Below are positions 8,561-16,855 of a DNA stretch of 64,000 nt, one piece after another. The stretch is taken from NCBI RefSeq assembly GCF_040675855.1, contig NZ_JBEGIK010000001.1, positions 3,658,001 through 3,722,000 of the forward strand, read 5' to 3'. Both the position numbers and the translations under genes were made by a program. Below the pieces are notes generated by a model. It did not search any database. It was not told the DNA's origin and was given only the letters and a program-made list of their open reading frames with translations. Within the stretch, counting starts at the first letter, position 1; each line of letters starts with the position of its first letter. The DNA comes from Microbacterium sp. LWH3-1.2 (GTDB taxonomy: Bacteria > Actinomycetota > Actinomycetes > Actinomycetales > Microbacteriaceae).

Positions 8561-8580
8561 AGTACAGAGATTACTGTACT
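8561..8580. promoter_or_regulatory. operator/promoter of the CmtR-like operon
   Basis: AGTACAG-AGATTA-CTGTACT is a 20-bp palindrome with perfect 7-bp arms. It overlaps the -10 element TACTAT of the minus-strand operon, so a bound repressor would block polymerase. Confidence 0.75.
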
Positions 8581-8615
8581 GAATCGACGGGCGCTCTCGT
8601 CGCGCGAGTCCCGAC

Positions 8616-9140
8616 TCAGGCCCCGAGTCCGCGGCGCAGCGCCGCGAGTCCGTACTCGAATGCGCCGTCGACGTCGCCGCCGAGCCGGAAGGCTCCGGCG
8701 AGCTCCATGTGGATGAACCCGGTCGCCCACGCCGTCACGAGACGCGCCGCATCGAGGGCGTGCTCCTGGCCGGCGATCGCGGCGGCACTGTCCACGATGG
8801 TCATCCCCGCGCGGTCGAGCAGCTCCTGCGGGGCGGCGGCCGCGAACATCAGGCGGAACCCCTCCGGGCGCTCGTGCGCGAGCGCCCGGTACGCGCGGGC
8901 GAGATCTTCCAGAGAGCGATCGGATGCCTCGAGCCGCTCTGTCAGGTCACCCACGGTTGCGGCGGCCACGGCCCCGATGAGGGCGTCGCGATCACGCACG
9001 CGCTTGTAGAGCGACGGCGCGCGCACCCCCACACGCTGCGCGACGCTCTGCATCGTGAGGCCTGTCGGCCCGGACTCTTCGAGGATGTCGCGCCCTGCGG
9101 CGACGATCTCGGCGTACGACGTGCGTTCCGGTGTCGGCAT
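8616..9140 (-). CDS. TetR-family transcriptional regulator
   Basis: This TetR repressor of 174 residues has the helix-turn-helix LTMQSVAQRVGVRAPSLYKRVRDRDAL at about 28-54 and a ligand-binding domain with the FIHMELAGAFRLGGD segment of the TetR WHG-type C-terminal family. The ATG at 9140 follows a good ribosome site (GAGGAGACGCC). It is divergent from the metallo-hydrolase gene. Two similar palindromes in the shared promoter region make it the likely regulator of both genes. The effector is unknown. Confidence 0.92.
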   Translation of the reverse strand: MPTPERTSYAEIVAAGRDILEESGPTGLTMQSVAQRVGVRAPSLYKRVRDRDALIGAVAAATVGDLTERLEASDRSLEDLARAYRALAHERPEGFRLMFAAAAPQELLDRAGMTIVDSAAAIAGQEHALDAARLVTAWATGFIHMELAGAFRLGGDVDGAFEYGLAALRRGLGA

Positions 9141-9154
9141 GTGGCGTCTCCTCG

Positions 9155-9197
9155 ATGGCTATTGACAGTAGCCATCATAGCTACGTATCGTAGCCAT
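9155..9197. promoter_or_regulatory. paired TetR operators in a divergent promoter
   Basis: There are two 21-bp palindromes, ATGGCTA-N7-TAGCCAT (9155-9175, perfect) and ATAGCTACG-TAT-CGTAGCCAT (9177-9197, one mismatch), spaced 22 bp centre to centre. A forward promoter, TTGACA (9162-9167) with TATCGT (9186-9191) at 18-bp spacing, lies inside them. A dimer on each palindrome would shut both genes. Confidence 0.78.
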
Positions 9198-9239
9198 GCC
9201 AAGTTCGGAGACACCGACGGCTCTCGCGAAGGATCCCCC

Positions 9240-9953
9240 ATGAAGCTCGCACCGCACCTGCACCGCATCGGCAACGACATCGTCGCCGCCTACCTCGTCG
9301 TCACAGACGACGGCGTCACCGTCGTGGACGCGGGACTCCCGGGTCACTGGAAGGACCTCGTGCGCGAACTCGAGACGCTGGGCCTCACCCCCGCCGCCGT
9401 CAAGGGTGTCGTGCTCACCCACGGCGACAGCGACCACATCGGCTTCGCCGAGCACCTGCGCCGCGAGCACGGCGTGCCCGTCTACGTGCACGAGGCCGAT
9501 GCCGAGCGCGCCCGGACCGGAGAGAAGCCGAAGGTGTCGACCGGGCCGATGAAGCTCGCGCCGACGCTCGGGTTCTTCACCTACGCCCTGCGCAAGCGGG
9601 CGATGCCCATGACCTACGTCTCGGAGGTCGTGGAGGTGCACGACGGCGATGTGCTCGATCTGCCCGGCTCACCCGTGATCGTGGGCATGCCCGGCCACTC
9701 GCCCGGCAGCATCGCGGTGCACATCCCGGTCGCCGACGCCGTGTTCGTGGGCGACGCGCTCACGACGCGCCACGTGCTCACCGGCCGCGAGGGCATGCAG
9801 CCGGCACCCTTCACCGATGACCCCGCCGAAGCCCTGGACTCGCTCGAACGCCTCGCCGGCGTGAATGCCTCGTGGGTGCTCCCCGGTCACGGCGCGCCCT
9901 GGAAGGGCTCGCCCGCCGAGGTCGCGGCCGCTGTCCGGGCGGGTGCGGCCTGA
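9240..9953 (+). CDS. MBL-fold metallo-hydrolase
   Basis: This is a metallo-beta-lactamase-fold hydrolase of 237 residues. It carries the dinuclear zinc motif THGDSDHIG (about 60-68, the HxxxDH type), the later histidine in MPGHSPGS, the bridging Asp in VGDAL and a final His in PGHGAPW. The spacing matches generic glyoxalase-II/quorum-quenching-like members, and the substrate is not predictable. The ATG at 9240 opens directly into the domain. It is divergent from, and presumably repressed by, the neighbouring TetR protein. Confidence 0.92.
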   Translation: MKLAPHLHRIGNDIVAAYLVVTDDGVTVVDAGLPGHWKDLVRELETLGLTPAAVKGVVLTHGDSDHIGFAEHLRREHGVPVYVHEADAERARTGEKPKVSTGPMKLAPTLGFFTYALRKRAMPMTYVSEVVEVHDGDVLDLPGSPVIVGMPGHSPGSIAVHIPVADAVFVGDALTTRHVLTGREGMQPAPFTDDPAEALDSLERLAGVNASWVLPGHGAPWKGSPAEVAAAVRAGAA

Positions 9954-9981
9954 ACCCCACCTGCCCGGGCAACCGGTGGAC

Positions 9982-11376
9982 TCAGACCGGCCGCGCCGCC
10001 GCGAAGAGGTTGGCCGGGTCGTACGCGAGCTTCAGCTGACGCAACCGGGCCCACGCCGACCCGAACGCCACCGAGCGATCGGCACCGGGCGCGTCGACGA
10101 ACGTCAGCGCGAGCGCGTCGACGCGCCACTTCATCATGGCCGCGACCCCCGCACGCACCGCGGCCGTCGCGGCCGGTGCGGCGTCGGGCGTCATCACCAT
10201 CGCGATCGAGTGCACGAGGTACTCGCCGTCCAGCGACGCGATCGCACCGCCGCCCTCCGGGCGCCGGTTCACGGCCCCGCCGAGGTGACGCAGCTCCTGC
10301 ACGAAGATCCCGGGCGTCTGCGCCGCCTCGACGAAGGCGTCCACGGCGCGTGCCGGCAGCTCCCCCAGCACCGCGTGCCACGTCGCCGACGGCGACGGCT
10401 CGGGCGGGTCCATGTGCACGCCGACGAGCGCGGGCGCGGGAATCCGGGCGAACGTGTCGACCTCGGGCTCGAGCGCACGCAGCGGCTCGAGCAGAGCGGC
10501 TGCCGCGGCATCCGTGTCTTCGATCGCGCCATCGATCACGACCACCGAGCGGCCCGACAGGAACGGCGGCAGTTCGGGCATCGGCGGGATGTGGAGGATG
10601 CGCAGCGTCGTGGTGGCCGTCTCAGGGGCGGACCGCGTCCATCGCGCCCATGCGTGCGAGATCTCGGAGGCGCGCGACGCATCCCACAGCAGCATGCCGG
10701 CGAAGACCTCGGCGAGCGGGAGCAGGTCGATCTCGATCGCGACGACGACGCCGAACGAGCCCGACCCGCCTCGCAGCGCCCAGAAGAGCTCGGGGTTCTC
10801 GTCGGCCGTCGCGCGCACGAGCACGCCCTCGGCCGTCACGACCTCGACAGCGCGCACCGCGTTGACGGCCAGACCGTGCGCTCGGGCGTAGAACGAGAGC
10901 CCGCCGCTGAGCGAATACCCGACGACCGACACGTCGCCGGCGCTGCCGTGCAGGGCGGTGAGACCGTGCGGCGCCGCCGCTTCGAGCACGTCGTTCCAGA
11001 GCGAGCCGCCGAGCACGCGCGCCGTCCGCGCCTCGGCGTCGACCGTCACGCCCCGCAGTTCCCGCAGCGACACCAGCACGGTGTGCGCGAGGTCGGTGTC
11101 GCTGAGCGCGCCCGCACCGTGACCGGTCGACTGCGGCGCGATGCGCAGGCCCGAGAGCGTGGCGGCACGAACGACTTCGACCACGTCGTCCGCGGACTCC
11201 GGGATCACGACGGCGAACGGATGCTGCGCCACGGCGAGGTTCCACGGGGTCCTGGCGGCGTCGTATCCGGCGTCGCCACGCAGCAGCGCGCGGTCGCCCA
11301 GCGCCGAGCGCAGCTCGGCCGCCGCGGCGGCCGCGGCCGCGTGGGGCACGTCGATGGCGAGGTCGTTGAGGGACAT
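9982..11376 (-). CDS. FAD-binding oxidoreductase (PCMH/berberine-bridge type)
   Basis: This flavoprotein oxidase/dehydrogenase of 464 residues has the PCMH FAD-binding domain at about 45-215 (PFAVVIPESADDVVEVVRAA, then GHGAGALSD and GYSLSGGLSFYARAHGL). A C-terminal berberine-bridge segment ends in YDPANLF, the family's usual KYDPxNxF motif. The usual bicovalent Cys is not obvious, and GHGAGA replaces the GGGHS-type loop. I chose the ATG at 11376, after AAAGGCAG, rather than an upstream GTG; the extra 23 residues upstream are Arg/Ser-rich and atypical. The substrate is unknown. Confidence 0.9.
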   Translation of the reverse strand: MSLNDLAIDVPHAAAAAAAAELRSALGDRALLRGDAGYDAARTPWNLAVAQHPFAVVIPESADDVVEVVRAATLSGLRIAPQSTGHGAGALSDTDLAHTVLVSLRELRGVTVDAEARTARVLGGSLWNDVLEAAAPHGLTALHGSAGDVSVVGYSLSGGLSFYARAHGLAVNAVRAVEVVTAEGVLVRATADENPELFWALRGGSGSFGVVVAIEIDLLPLAEVFAGMLLWDASRASEISHAWARWTRSAPETATTTLRILHIPPMPELPPFLSGRSVVVIDGAIEDTDAAAAALLEPLRALEPEVDTFARIPAPALVGVHMDPPEPSPSATWHAVLGELPARAVDAFVEAAQTPGIFVQELRHLGGAVNRRPEGGGAIASLDGEYLVHSIAMVMTPDAAPAATAAVRAGVAAMMKWRVDALALTFVDAPGADRSVAFGSAWARLRQLKLAYDPANLFAAARPV

Positions 11377-11510
11377 GGGGCTGCCTTTCGGTGAACGAGT
11401 GCGACGGAACCTCACGACCGACTCCGTCCGCGCGGTCGCCCACACACGGCGGCCACCCCACGAAAGAGCGCGAAGTACCCCCGCAGATACACGGCGGCGC
11501 GAACCCGCCC

Positions 11511-12002
11511 TCAGCTCTCGAAGTCCTCCGGTTCGACGTCGTCGAGGAATCGCTTGAACTCGTCGAGCCGCTCTGCGGCATCCGTCTCGGTGAGCACGTC
11601 GGGAACACCCGCCTCGGCGAGGACCGCGTCGGCGACCCAGATCGGCGCGCCCACCCGCGACGCGAGCGCGACGGCATCGGACGGACGGGCATCGACGACG
11701 CGCTCGCCGAGCGCCGTGGACAGCGTGATCTCTGCGTAGAACGTGCCGTCCTCGATGCGCGTCACCTCCACCTTCGTCGCCGCCGCGTCCAGCGCGGTGA
11801 GGATAAGCCCCATGAGATCGTGCGCGAGCGGCCGCGGCACCTCGGCGTTCTCGACGGCGACCAGGATCGACGTGGCCTCGAGCTGGCCGATCCAGATCGG
11901 GAGCACGAGCCCGTCGCCGGGGATCTGATCGACGGGCTTCAGCAGCAGCACGTGCTGCCCCGACGCGTCAAGAGCCACACCGGCCACGCGGACCTGGACC
12001 AT
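11511..12002 (-). CDS. bifunctional nuclease family protein (DUF151)
   Basis: This small soluble protein of 163 residues has the DUF151 (BFN) domain, recognised by LVLPIWIGQLEATSIL, RPLAHDLM, the FYAEITL strand and the ARPSDAVALA motif; an acidic C-terminal tail follows (DDVEPEDFES). Plant BFN members have DNase and RNase activity, and bacterial members are uncharacterised housekeeping proteins, often near translation or MerR genes. The ATG at 12002 has a weak GAGGGGG ribosome site. Confidence 0.9.
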   Translation of the reverse strand: MVQVRVAGVALDASGQHVLLLKPVDQIPGDGLVLPIWIGQLEATSILVAVENAEVPRPLAHDLMGLILTALDAAATKVEVTRIEDGTFYAEITLSTALGERVVDARPSDAVALASRVGAPIWVADAVLAEAGVPDVLTETDAAERLDEFKRFLDDVEPEDFES

Positions 12003-12166
12003 TGCGCACCCCCTCGGCTCGCGGCATCCGTCGGCGCCGTCTTCTCTCGGGCCATCGTAGGCACCGCGCACGCACCCAGGACAGGGGGTTGCGCGCGCCT
12101 CGCGTTCGCCGCACGACTGTTTTCATTCACCGGAATGGATGCCCCGCGCGTACGGTTGCAGACGAC

Positions 12167-13198
12167 ATGCAGCGATTCGGAACCCTCTCGTTCGGACACT
12201 ACGGCCCGCTCGGCGGCGGGCGACAGCTCAGTGCGGGCGACTCGATGCTGCAGGCGATCGACCTCGCCCAGGGCATGGATGAACTGGGCGTCGATGGCGC
12301 GTACTTCCGCGTGCACCACTTCGCACGCCAGCAGTCCTCCCCCCTGCCGCTGCTCGCGGCGATCGCCGCGCGCACCGAGAACATCGAGGTCGGCACCGGC
12401 GTCATCGACATGCGCTACGAGAACCCTCTCCATCTCGCTGAGGAAGCAGCCTCCGTCGATCTGATCTCCGGCGGCAGGCTCGCCCTCGGTGTCTCGCGGG
12501 GCTCGCCCGAGACTGTGGTTCGCGGCTACGAGGCGTTCGGCTACACCGGCTCGGAGGACCCCCGCGGCGCCGATATCGCGCGCGAGCACTTCGACCTCTT
12601 CCTGCGGGCGGTCGACGGCGAAGGACTGGCGGAACGGGATGCTTCGTCTGCGTTCGGCACCGGAGCCAGAGGCTTGCAGCGCATCGAACCGCACTCGCCC
12701 GGGCTGCGTTCGCGCGTCTGGTGGGGCGCGGGCAACCGCGACTCCGCCGAGTGGGCGGGCCGCACGGGCGTGAACCTGATGTCGTCGACGCTGCTCACCG
12801 AGGCGGACGGCACACCCTTCGACCTGCTGCAGGCGGAGCAGATCGAATCGTTCCGCGCCGCATGGCGCGAGGCGGGGCACGCCGGCGAGCCCCGCGTATC
12901 GGTGAGTCGCTCCATCTTCCCGATCACGACCGCCGAGGAGCGGATGTACTTCGGCGGACGCCAGGACGGCGACCAGATCGGTGTGATCGACGGCATGCGC
13001 TCGACGTTCGGGAAGACCTACGCGGCGGAACCCGACGAGCTCGTCGAGCAGCTCCGAGAGGATGCGGCGATCGCCTCGGCAGATACCCTCATGCTCACCA
13101 TCCCGAGCCAGCTCGGCGTCGAGTTCAACCTGCGGGTGGTCGAGTCGTTCGCGAAGTACGTCGCGCCGCAGCTCGGCTGGCAGGCTGCGCGCTCCTGA
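12167..13198 (+). CDS. LLM-class flavin-dependent oxidoreductase
   Basis: This is a luciferase-like monooxygenase of 343 residues with a TIM-barrel core: ELGVDGAYFRVHHF, the strand IEVGTGVIDMRYENPLHLAEEAASVDLISGGRLALGVSRGSP, and a helical C-terminus. Such enzymes use FMNH2 or F420H2 on varied substrates, and none is predictable here. The ATG at 12167 opens straight into the domain. A TACGGT about 10 nt upstream could act as -10 for a leaderless or very short-leader transcript, since no ribosome site is visible. Confidence 0.9.
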   Translation: MQRFGTLSFGHYGPLGGGRQLSAGDSMLQAIDLAQGMDELGVDGAYFRVHHFARQQSSPLPLLAAIAARTENIEVGTGVIDMRYENPLHLAEEAASVDLISGGRLALGVSRGSPETVVRGYEAFGYTGSEDPRGADIAREHFDLFLRAVDGEGLAERDASSAFGTGARGLQRIEPHSPGLRSRVWWGAGNRDSAEWAGRTGVNLMSSTLLTEADGTPFDLLQAEQIESFRAAWREAGHAGEPRVSVSRSIFPITTAEERMYFGGRQDGDQIGVIDGMRSTFGKTYAAEPDELVEQLREDAAIASADTLMLTIPSQLGVEFNLRVVESFAKYVAPQLGWQAARS

Positions 13199-13202
13199 CT
13201 TC

Positions 13203-13231
13203 TTGACCGGCCGGTCAGTCAGGCGTACTGT
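13203..13231 (+). promoter_or_regulatory. promoter with palindromic operator of the SPW-TetR operon
   Basis: TTGACC (13203-13208) and TACTGT (13226-13231) are spaced exactly 17 bp. The perfect 14-bp palindrome TGACCGGCCGGTCA (13204-13217) overlaps the -35. The TetR protein encoded second in the operon is the natural candidate to bind it. Confidence 0.75.
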
Positions 13232-13283
13232 TCGAATCGACCCCCGATCGGGAGCCATCAGGTCTCGGAAGGAGGAGATCCGA

Positions 13284-13640
13284 ATGAAGAAGTGGACTCG
13301 CTGGGAGGACTGGGTCGCAGTCGGCGTGGGCCTCGTCGCCGCGGTGTGCGCGTTCGCCTTGCCGCAGATGGGCGCTTCGATGCCGTGGATGCTGATCGTC
13401 GGTGTCCTGCTCATCGCCGCGGGCGTCGCGAACCTCGCGATGCCGGGGATGGTGGCGATGGAGTACGTCCAGCTCGCACTGGGAGCGCTGCTGTTCGTCG
13501 CTCCGTGGCTTGGCGGCTATGCGGACATGCAGGCCGGCGTCGCCTGGGTCAGCTGGATCGGCGGAGCGGTCGCGGTGATCGTCGCTGCGCTCGCCGTGAG
13601 ACCCGCCATGCACATGCACGACCAGACCCTCCCGCACTGA
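13284..13640 (+). CDS. SPW-repeat integral membrane protein
   Basis: This membrane protein of 118 residues has four helices. It starts with the WEDW motif before the first helix and carries the SPW-family aromatic motifs (SMPWML, VAPWL, VSWIGG) at helix ends, so it belongs to the SPW repeat family of unknown role. The strong ribosome site GGAGGAG is 8 nt upstream of ATG 13284. The TetR regulator starts 64 nt downstream on the same strand, so the two probably form an operon controlled by the palindromic promoter. Confidence 0.85.
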   Translation: MKKWTRWEDWVAVGVGLVAAVCAFALPQMGASMPWMLIVGVLLIAAGVANLAMPGMVAMEYVQLALGALLFVAPWLGGYADMQAGVAWVSWIGGAVAVIVAALAVRPAMHMHDQTLPH

Positions 13641-13704
13641 GTGCGAACCGAGACGGGGGCGCCGGTCACCACCGACGCCCCCGCCGCTTTCCCCAGGACC
13701 CGAC

Positions 13705-14316
13705 ATGACCCGCGATCGCGAAAGCCGCAGGCTCATCCTCGACGCCGCCGAGCGCCTGTTCGCGGAGCGCGGCTTCGACGCCACTCCGACGACGGCGATC
13801 GCGGACGTCGCCGGCGTGCCGAAGGGTCTGCTCTTCTACTACTTCCCCACCAAGACCGATCTGCTGCGTGCGCTGGTCGGTGAGCGTCTGGACCTCGACC
13901 CCATCGACACGTCAGGGCTGATCGCGCGCGGCGACCCCGCACGCACGCTGCTGAACGTGACCGGCCGGCTGCGGGAGTTGCAGGCGGAGTCGGCGGTGCG
14001 CGGCGTCATCGTGTGGCGGGAGCACCGCACGCACCCGGAGGTCCGCGAGAAGCTGCAGACCTACCGCGCTCAGCTGCAGGCGATCGTCGAACGCGTGCTC
14101 GGCGCGAGCATCCTCCACCCGATCGCGGCGCGCCGGGTGCGCACGGCCGCCGCCGCATGGGTCGCGATCATCACCACGCCGAGCCTGCTCGAACTCGCCG
14201 GCGGCGACGAGACCGCTGCCGGGGGCGCCGACGTCGTGGTGGACCCCACCGAAACGCCGGACCTGCCTGCCCTCGCCGACCTGATATCGGCGGGCTTGCG
14301 CGAACCGGCCGCCTGA
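13705..14316 (+). CDS. TetR-family transcriptional regulator
   Basis: This TetR repressor of 203 residues has the helix-turn-helix TAIADVAGVPKGLLFYYFPTKTDLL at about 31-55, a classic YYFxxK recognition region, and a poorly conserved ligand domain. It lies 64 nt after the SPW gene on the same strand. The palindrome over the SPW promoter suggests that it regulates its own operon. The effector is unknown. Confidence 0.92.
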   Translation: MTRDRESRRLILDAAERLFAERGFDATPTTAIADVAGVPKGLLFYYFPTKTDLLRALVGERLDLDPIDTSGLIARGDPARTLLNVTGRLRELQAESAVRGVIVWREHRTHPEVREKLQTYRAQLQAIVERVLGASILHPIAARRVRTAAAAWVAIITTPSLLELAGGDETAAGGADVVVDPTETPDLPALADLISAGLREPAA

Positions 14317-14331
14317 CCGCTCGCTGCGGGC

Positions 14332-16023
14332 TCAGTCGAGCACTTCGATGCCCGTGATGCGCAGCTCTTCGACGTCCAGACGCGTCTGGATCTGGGTGAC
14401 GACCGCGTCGTCCACCGCGCCCTCTCGCCTCAGGCGATAGAGCACCTCGCGCTTGCGGTCGAGCACCGCGATGCGAAGTCGCGAGTACTCCGCGTCTCGC
14501 TCGCGGGGCGAGGGCAGCGGGGCAGGCACCTCCAGGAGCGCTGTGGCCGTTGCGGCCGCGGCGACCGCGTCCGTGCCCTCGATCCTCCTGTCGAGGTCGG
14601 CGATCTGACGGTCGACCTCGGCCTGCTCGCGGGCCTGCGCCCGCTCGTTGTTGCGCTCGAGGTACTCGTAGTAGTCACGCGTCAGGCGATCGCGGATCTC
14701 CTCGCTGATGCCGTGGTCGCGGGCGAGCTCCTTGACCGCGGTGAGCGCGGCGCCGGTGATGGCGCGTTCGGCGAGCTCCAGCTCGTGCTGCAGCGCGGAG
14801 TCATCGGGCAGGCGCGCCCATCGCACGACAGCGGGCAGGAGCGGCCCCTGCACGAGGAGGGTGAGCACGATGACGCCCGCGGTGACGAAGATGATCTCGT
14901 CACGGCCCGGCAGCACTTCCCCCGCGCTCGTGGTCAGCGGCACCGACAGTGCGATCGCGAGCGACACCGCACCGCGGAATCCCGCGACGGCGCTCACGAT
15001 CCGCGCGCGATAGGTCGTGCGGCGAAGGCGCTGCGAGGGCCGGCGATCGAGCAGGCGGATGATCATGACCGATGTCGTCTGGAAGACGAAGCGGGCGACG
15101 AGCAGCACCAGCCACACCGCCACGGTCATGACGGCGAGCCCGCCGATCTCGCGGCCGGGGATCTCGTGGGCGACCGCCTGCACCTCGAACCCGATCAGGA
15201 CGAAGAGCGAGCCGTTGAGGAGGAAGGATCCCAGCGGCCACGTCCACGCGGCCTGGCGGCGAGAGGCAGCCGTGCTGATGCGCGGATTGATGTACGCGAC
15301 GATGAGCCCGGCGACCACCACTGCGAGCACGCCGGATGCGTGGATCAGCTCTGCCACGAGGAACGCCGTGAACGGCACGAGCAGAAGCGCGATGTTGAGG
15401 TTCAGCGTGTTCGGCAGGCGCCTCATCACCAGATAGGCGGCACCCGCCACGACGACACCCGCGGCGGCTCCGCCGACGTAGGACAACAGCACCAGTCCGG
15501 TGATGTCGAGCGGCGTGTACTGTCCGCCGACCGCGACACCGACCGCCACACCGTAGATGACGAGCGCCGTGCCGTCGTTCGTCAGACTCTCGGCCTTGAG
15601 ATTCATGAAGTTGCGCCGCGGCAGCATCCGGCCGAGGGCGGCCACCGCCGTGGCATCGGTCGGCGCGACGGCCGCGCCGAGGATCAGCGCGGCATCCCAG
15701 GGCAGGCCGAGCGCGTAGGCGACACCGGCGACTGCGAAGGCGCTCGCGACGACGAGCCCCGTGCTCATGAGGAAGATGCCGCGGAAGTCCCGGCGGATCG
15801 AGCGCAGCGACGTGGTCATGCTCTCCCAGAACAGCAGCACCGGGAGGAAGAGGAGCAGCACCGTCTCGGGCGGCAGCACGATCTCACGCACCTCGGGGAT
15901 GAAGCCGAGCGCCAACCCCGCCACCAGGAGCAGCAGAGGCATCGCCACCCGGAATCTCGGAGCCAGGATCGCGCCGGTGAGGACGGTGATTCCGAGCAGG
16001 ACGGTGACCTCGAGTCCGTTCAT
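14332..16023 (-). CDS. Na+/H+ antiporter, CPA1 (NhaP-like) family
   Basis: This cation/proton antiporter of 563 residues has about 12 membrane helices. CPA1 landmarks are visible: LILGAAVAPTDATAVAALGR (the ND/TD pair region), SLTNDGTALVIY (the Asn-Asp ion site) and a later GFRGAVSLAIAL helix. A soluble C-terminal tail of about 140 residues, rich in Arg and Glu and probably helical or coiled, is typical and may regulate activity. The ATG at 16023 follows GAAGGGAG. An inverted repeat, GGGATTC-N4-GAATCCC (16071-16088), lies about 50 nt upstream. The tail ends 15 nt from the convergent TetR stop. Confidence 0.93.
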   Translation of the reverse strand: MNGLEVTVLLGITVLTGAILAPRFRVAMPLLLLVAGLALGFIPEVREIVLPPETVLLLFLPVLLFWESMTTSLRSIRRDFRGIFLMSTGLVVASAFAVAGVAYALGLPWDAALILGAAVAPTDATAVAALGRMLPRRNFMNLKAESLTNDGTALVIYGVAVGVAVGGQYTPLDITGLVLLSYVGGAAAGVVVAGAAYLVMRRLPNTLNLNIALLLVPFTAFLVAELIHASGVLAVVVAGLIVAYINPRISTAASRRQAAWTWPLGSFLLNGSLFVLIGFEVQAVAHEIPGREIGGLAVMTVAVWLVLLVARFVFQTTSVMIIRLLDRRPSQRLRRTTYRARIVSAVAGFRGAVSLAIALSVPLTTSAGEVLPGRDEIIFVTAGVIVLTLLVQGPLLPAVVRWARLPDDSALQHELELAERAITGAALTAVKELARDHGISEEIRDRLTRDYYEYLERNNERAQAREQAEVDRQIADLDRRIEGTDAVAAAATATALLEVPAPLPSPRERDAEYSRLRIAVLDRKREVLYRLRREGAVDDAVVTQIQTRLDVEELRITGIEVLD

Positions 16024-16479
16024 GTGGGCTCCCTTCAGCGCAATGATCGTGCAACCGCGGGCGACCTGTCGGGATTCCCGCGAATCCCATCGAACCGGAC
16101 GACCAGATGATGGCCTGCCGCGTCGCTTCTCGCGGCGCCCGGTGGGCACGCCTCGCGGGGACCTGAACTCCGGCCTGCCACGGCTGGCGCTGGACGGTCC
16201 GACGACGGCGCGCTGGCAGGAGCAGGCCGACGTGCGTGCCTTCGTCTTCGACCACGCGCAGGCGGAGGACGAGGCGCGCCGCATGACCGGCGACGACCGG
16301 TCTCGCTCCGGGCGACGACCGTCGGCAGGACCGTGCGCCGCGCGATCGCCTATATGGTGCAGCACGCACAGGAGGCTGGGCTGATCTCGGCGGAATGCGG
16401 TGCGGGACGGGAGAGACCTGTCTCCACGACGGCCCGCGCGGGTAGACTCCGGCCTGTCGAGGCGATGGAGGCGACACGG
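16024..16479. other. intergenic region between the antiporter and cupin genes
   Basis: This 456-base gap holds the inverted repeat at 16071-16088 and a -10-like TAGACT (16443-16448) before the cupin gene. Plus-strand bases around 16145-16300 read as a high-GC3 frame (LALDGPTTARWQEQADV...) with no start codon or recognised family. It may be a decayed gene, but I cannot support it. Confidence 0.4.
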
Positions 16480-16815
16480 ATGGACAGCACGGATCTGGCC
16501 GATCTGATCGACGACCTGACGGCGAAGGCGCGCGAGGCTTCGAGCGGGCGCGCCGCGCGCACCATCCGCGGCGGTCATGAGCACGCTCTGCGCGAGACGG
16601 TCATCGCGCTGCGCGCCGGACACGAGCTTGCTGAGCACGAGAGCCCCCACGAGGCCACGCTGCAGGTGCTCCGCGGGCGTGTGCGACTCATCGCCGGCGA
16701 CGACGCCTGGGACGGGGCATCCGGTGATCACCTCACGGTCCCGCCCGAGCGCCACAGCCTCGCGGCGCTCGAAGACGCCGTCGTGCTGCTGACGGTGTCG
16801 AACCGCGTGCCGTGA
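16480..16815 (+). CDS. cupin-domain protein
   Basis: This single small cupin has about 111 residues. Motif 1 is GHELAEHESPHEATLQVLRGRVRL (histidines and glutamate around 55-65), and motif 2 is GDHLTVPPERHSLAAL, ending in VVLLTVS. Such proteins bind a metal and act as small enzymes or regulators. I chose the ATG at 16480 for the GGAGGCG ribosome site; an in-frame ATG at 16465 is possible. The function is unknown, and no operon partner is visible. Confidence 0.8.
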   Translation: MDSTDLADLIDDLTAKAREASSGRAARTIRGGHEHALRETVIALRAGHELAEHESPHEATLQVLRGRVRLIAGDDAWDGASGDHLTVPPERHSLAALEDAVVLLTVSNRVP

Positions 16816-16855
16816 CTCCGTCGAGGTCGGTCAGCCCGCAGTGCGCGGGGACCGA

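Noticed and set aside
14713..16110. Long plus-strand frame opposite the Na+/H+ antiporter
   Set aside because: Composition of an antisense shadow; the antiporter reading explains the DNA fully.
16145..16300. Possible plus-strand coding piece (LALDGPTTARWQEQADV)
   Set aside because: Coding bias is suggestive, but there is no start, stop context or known family, so I noted it only as part of the gap.
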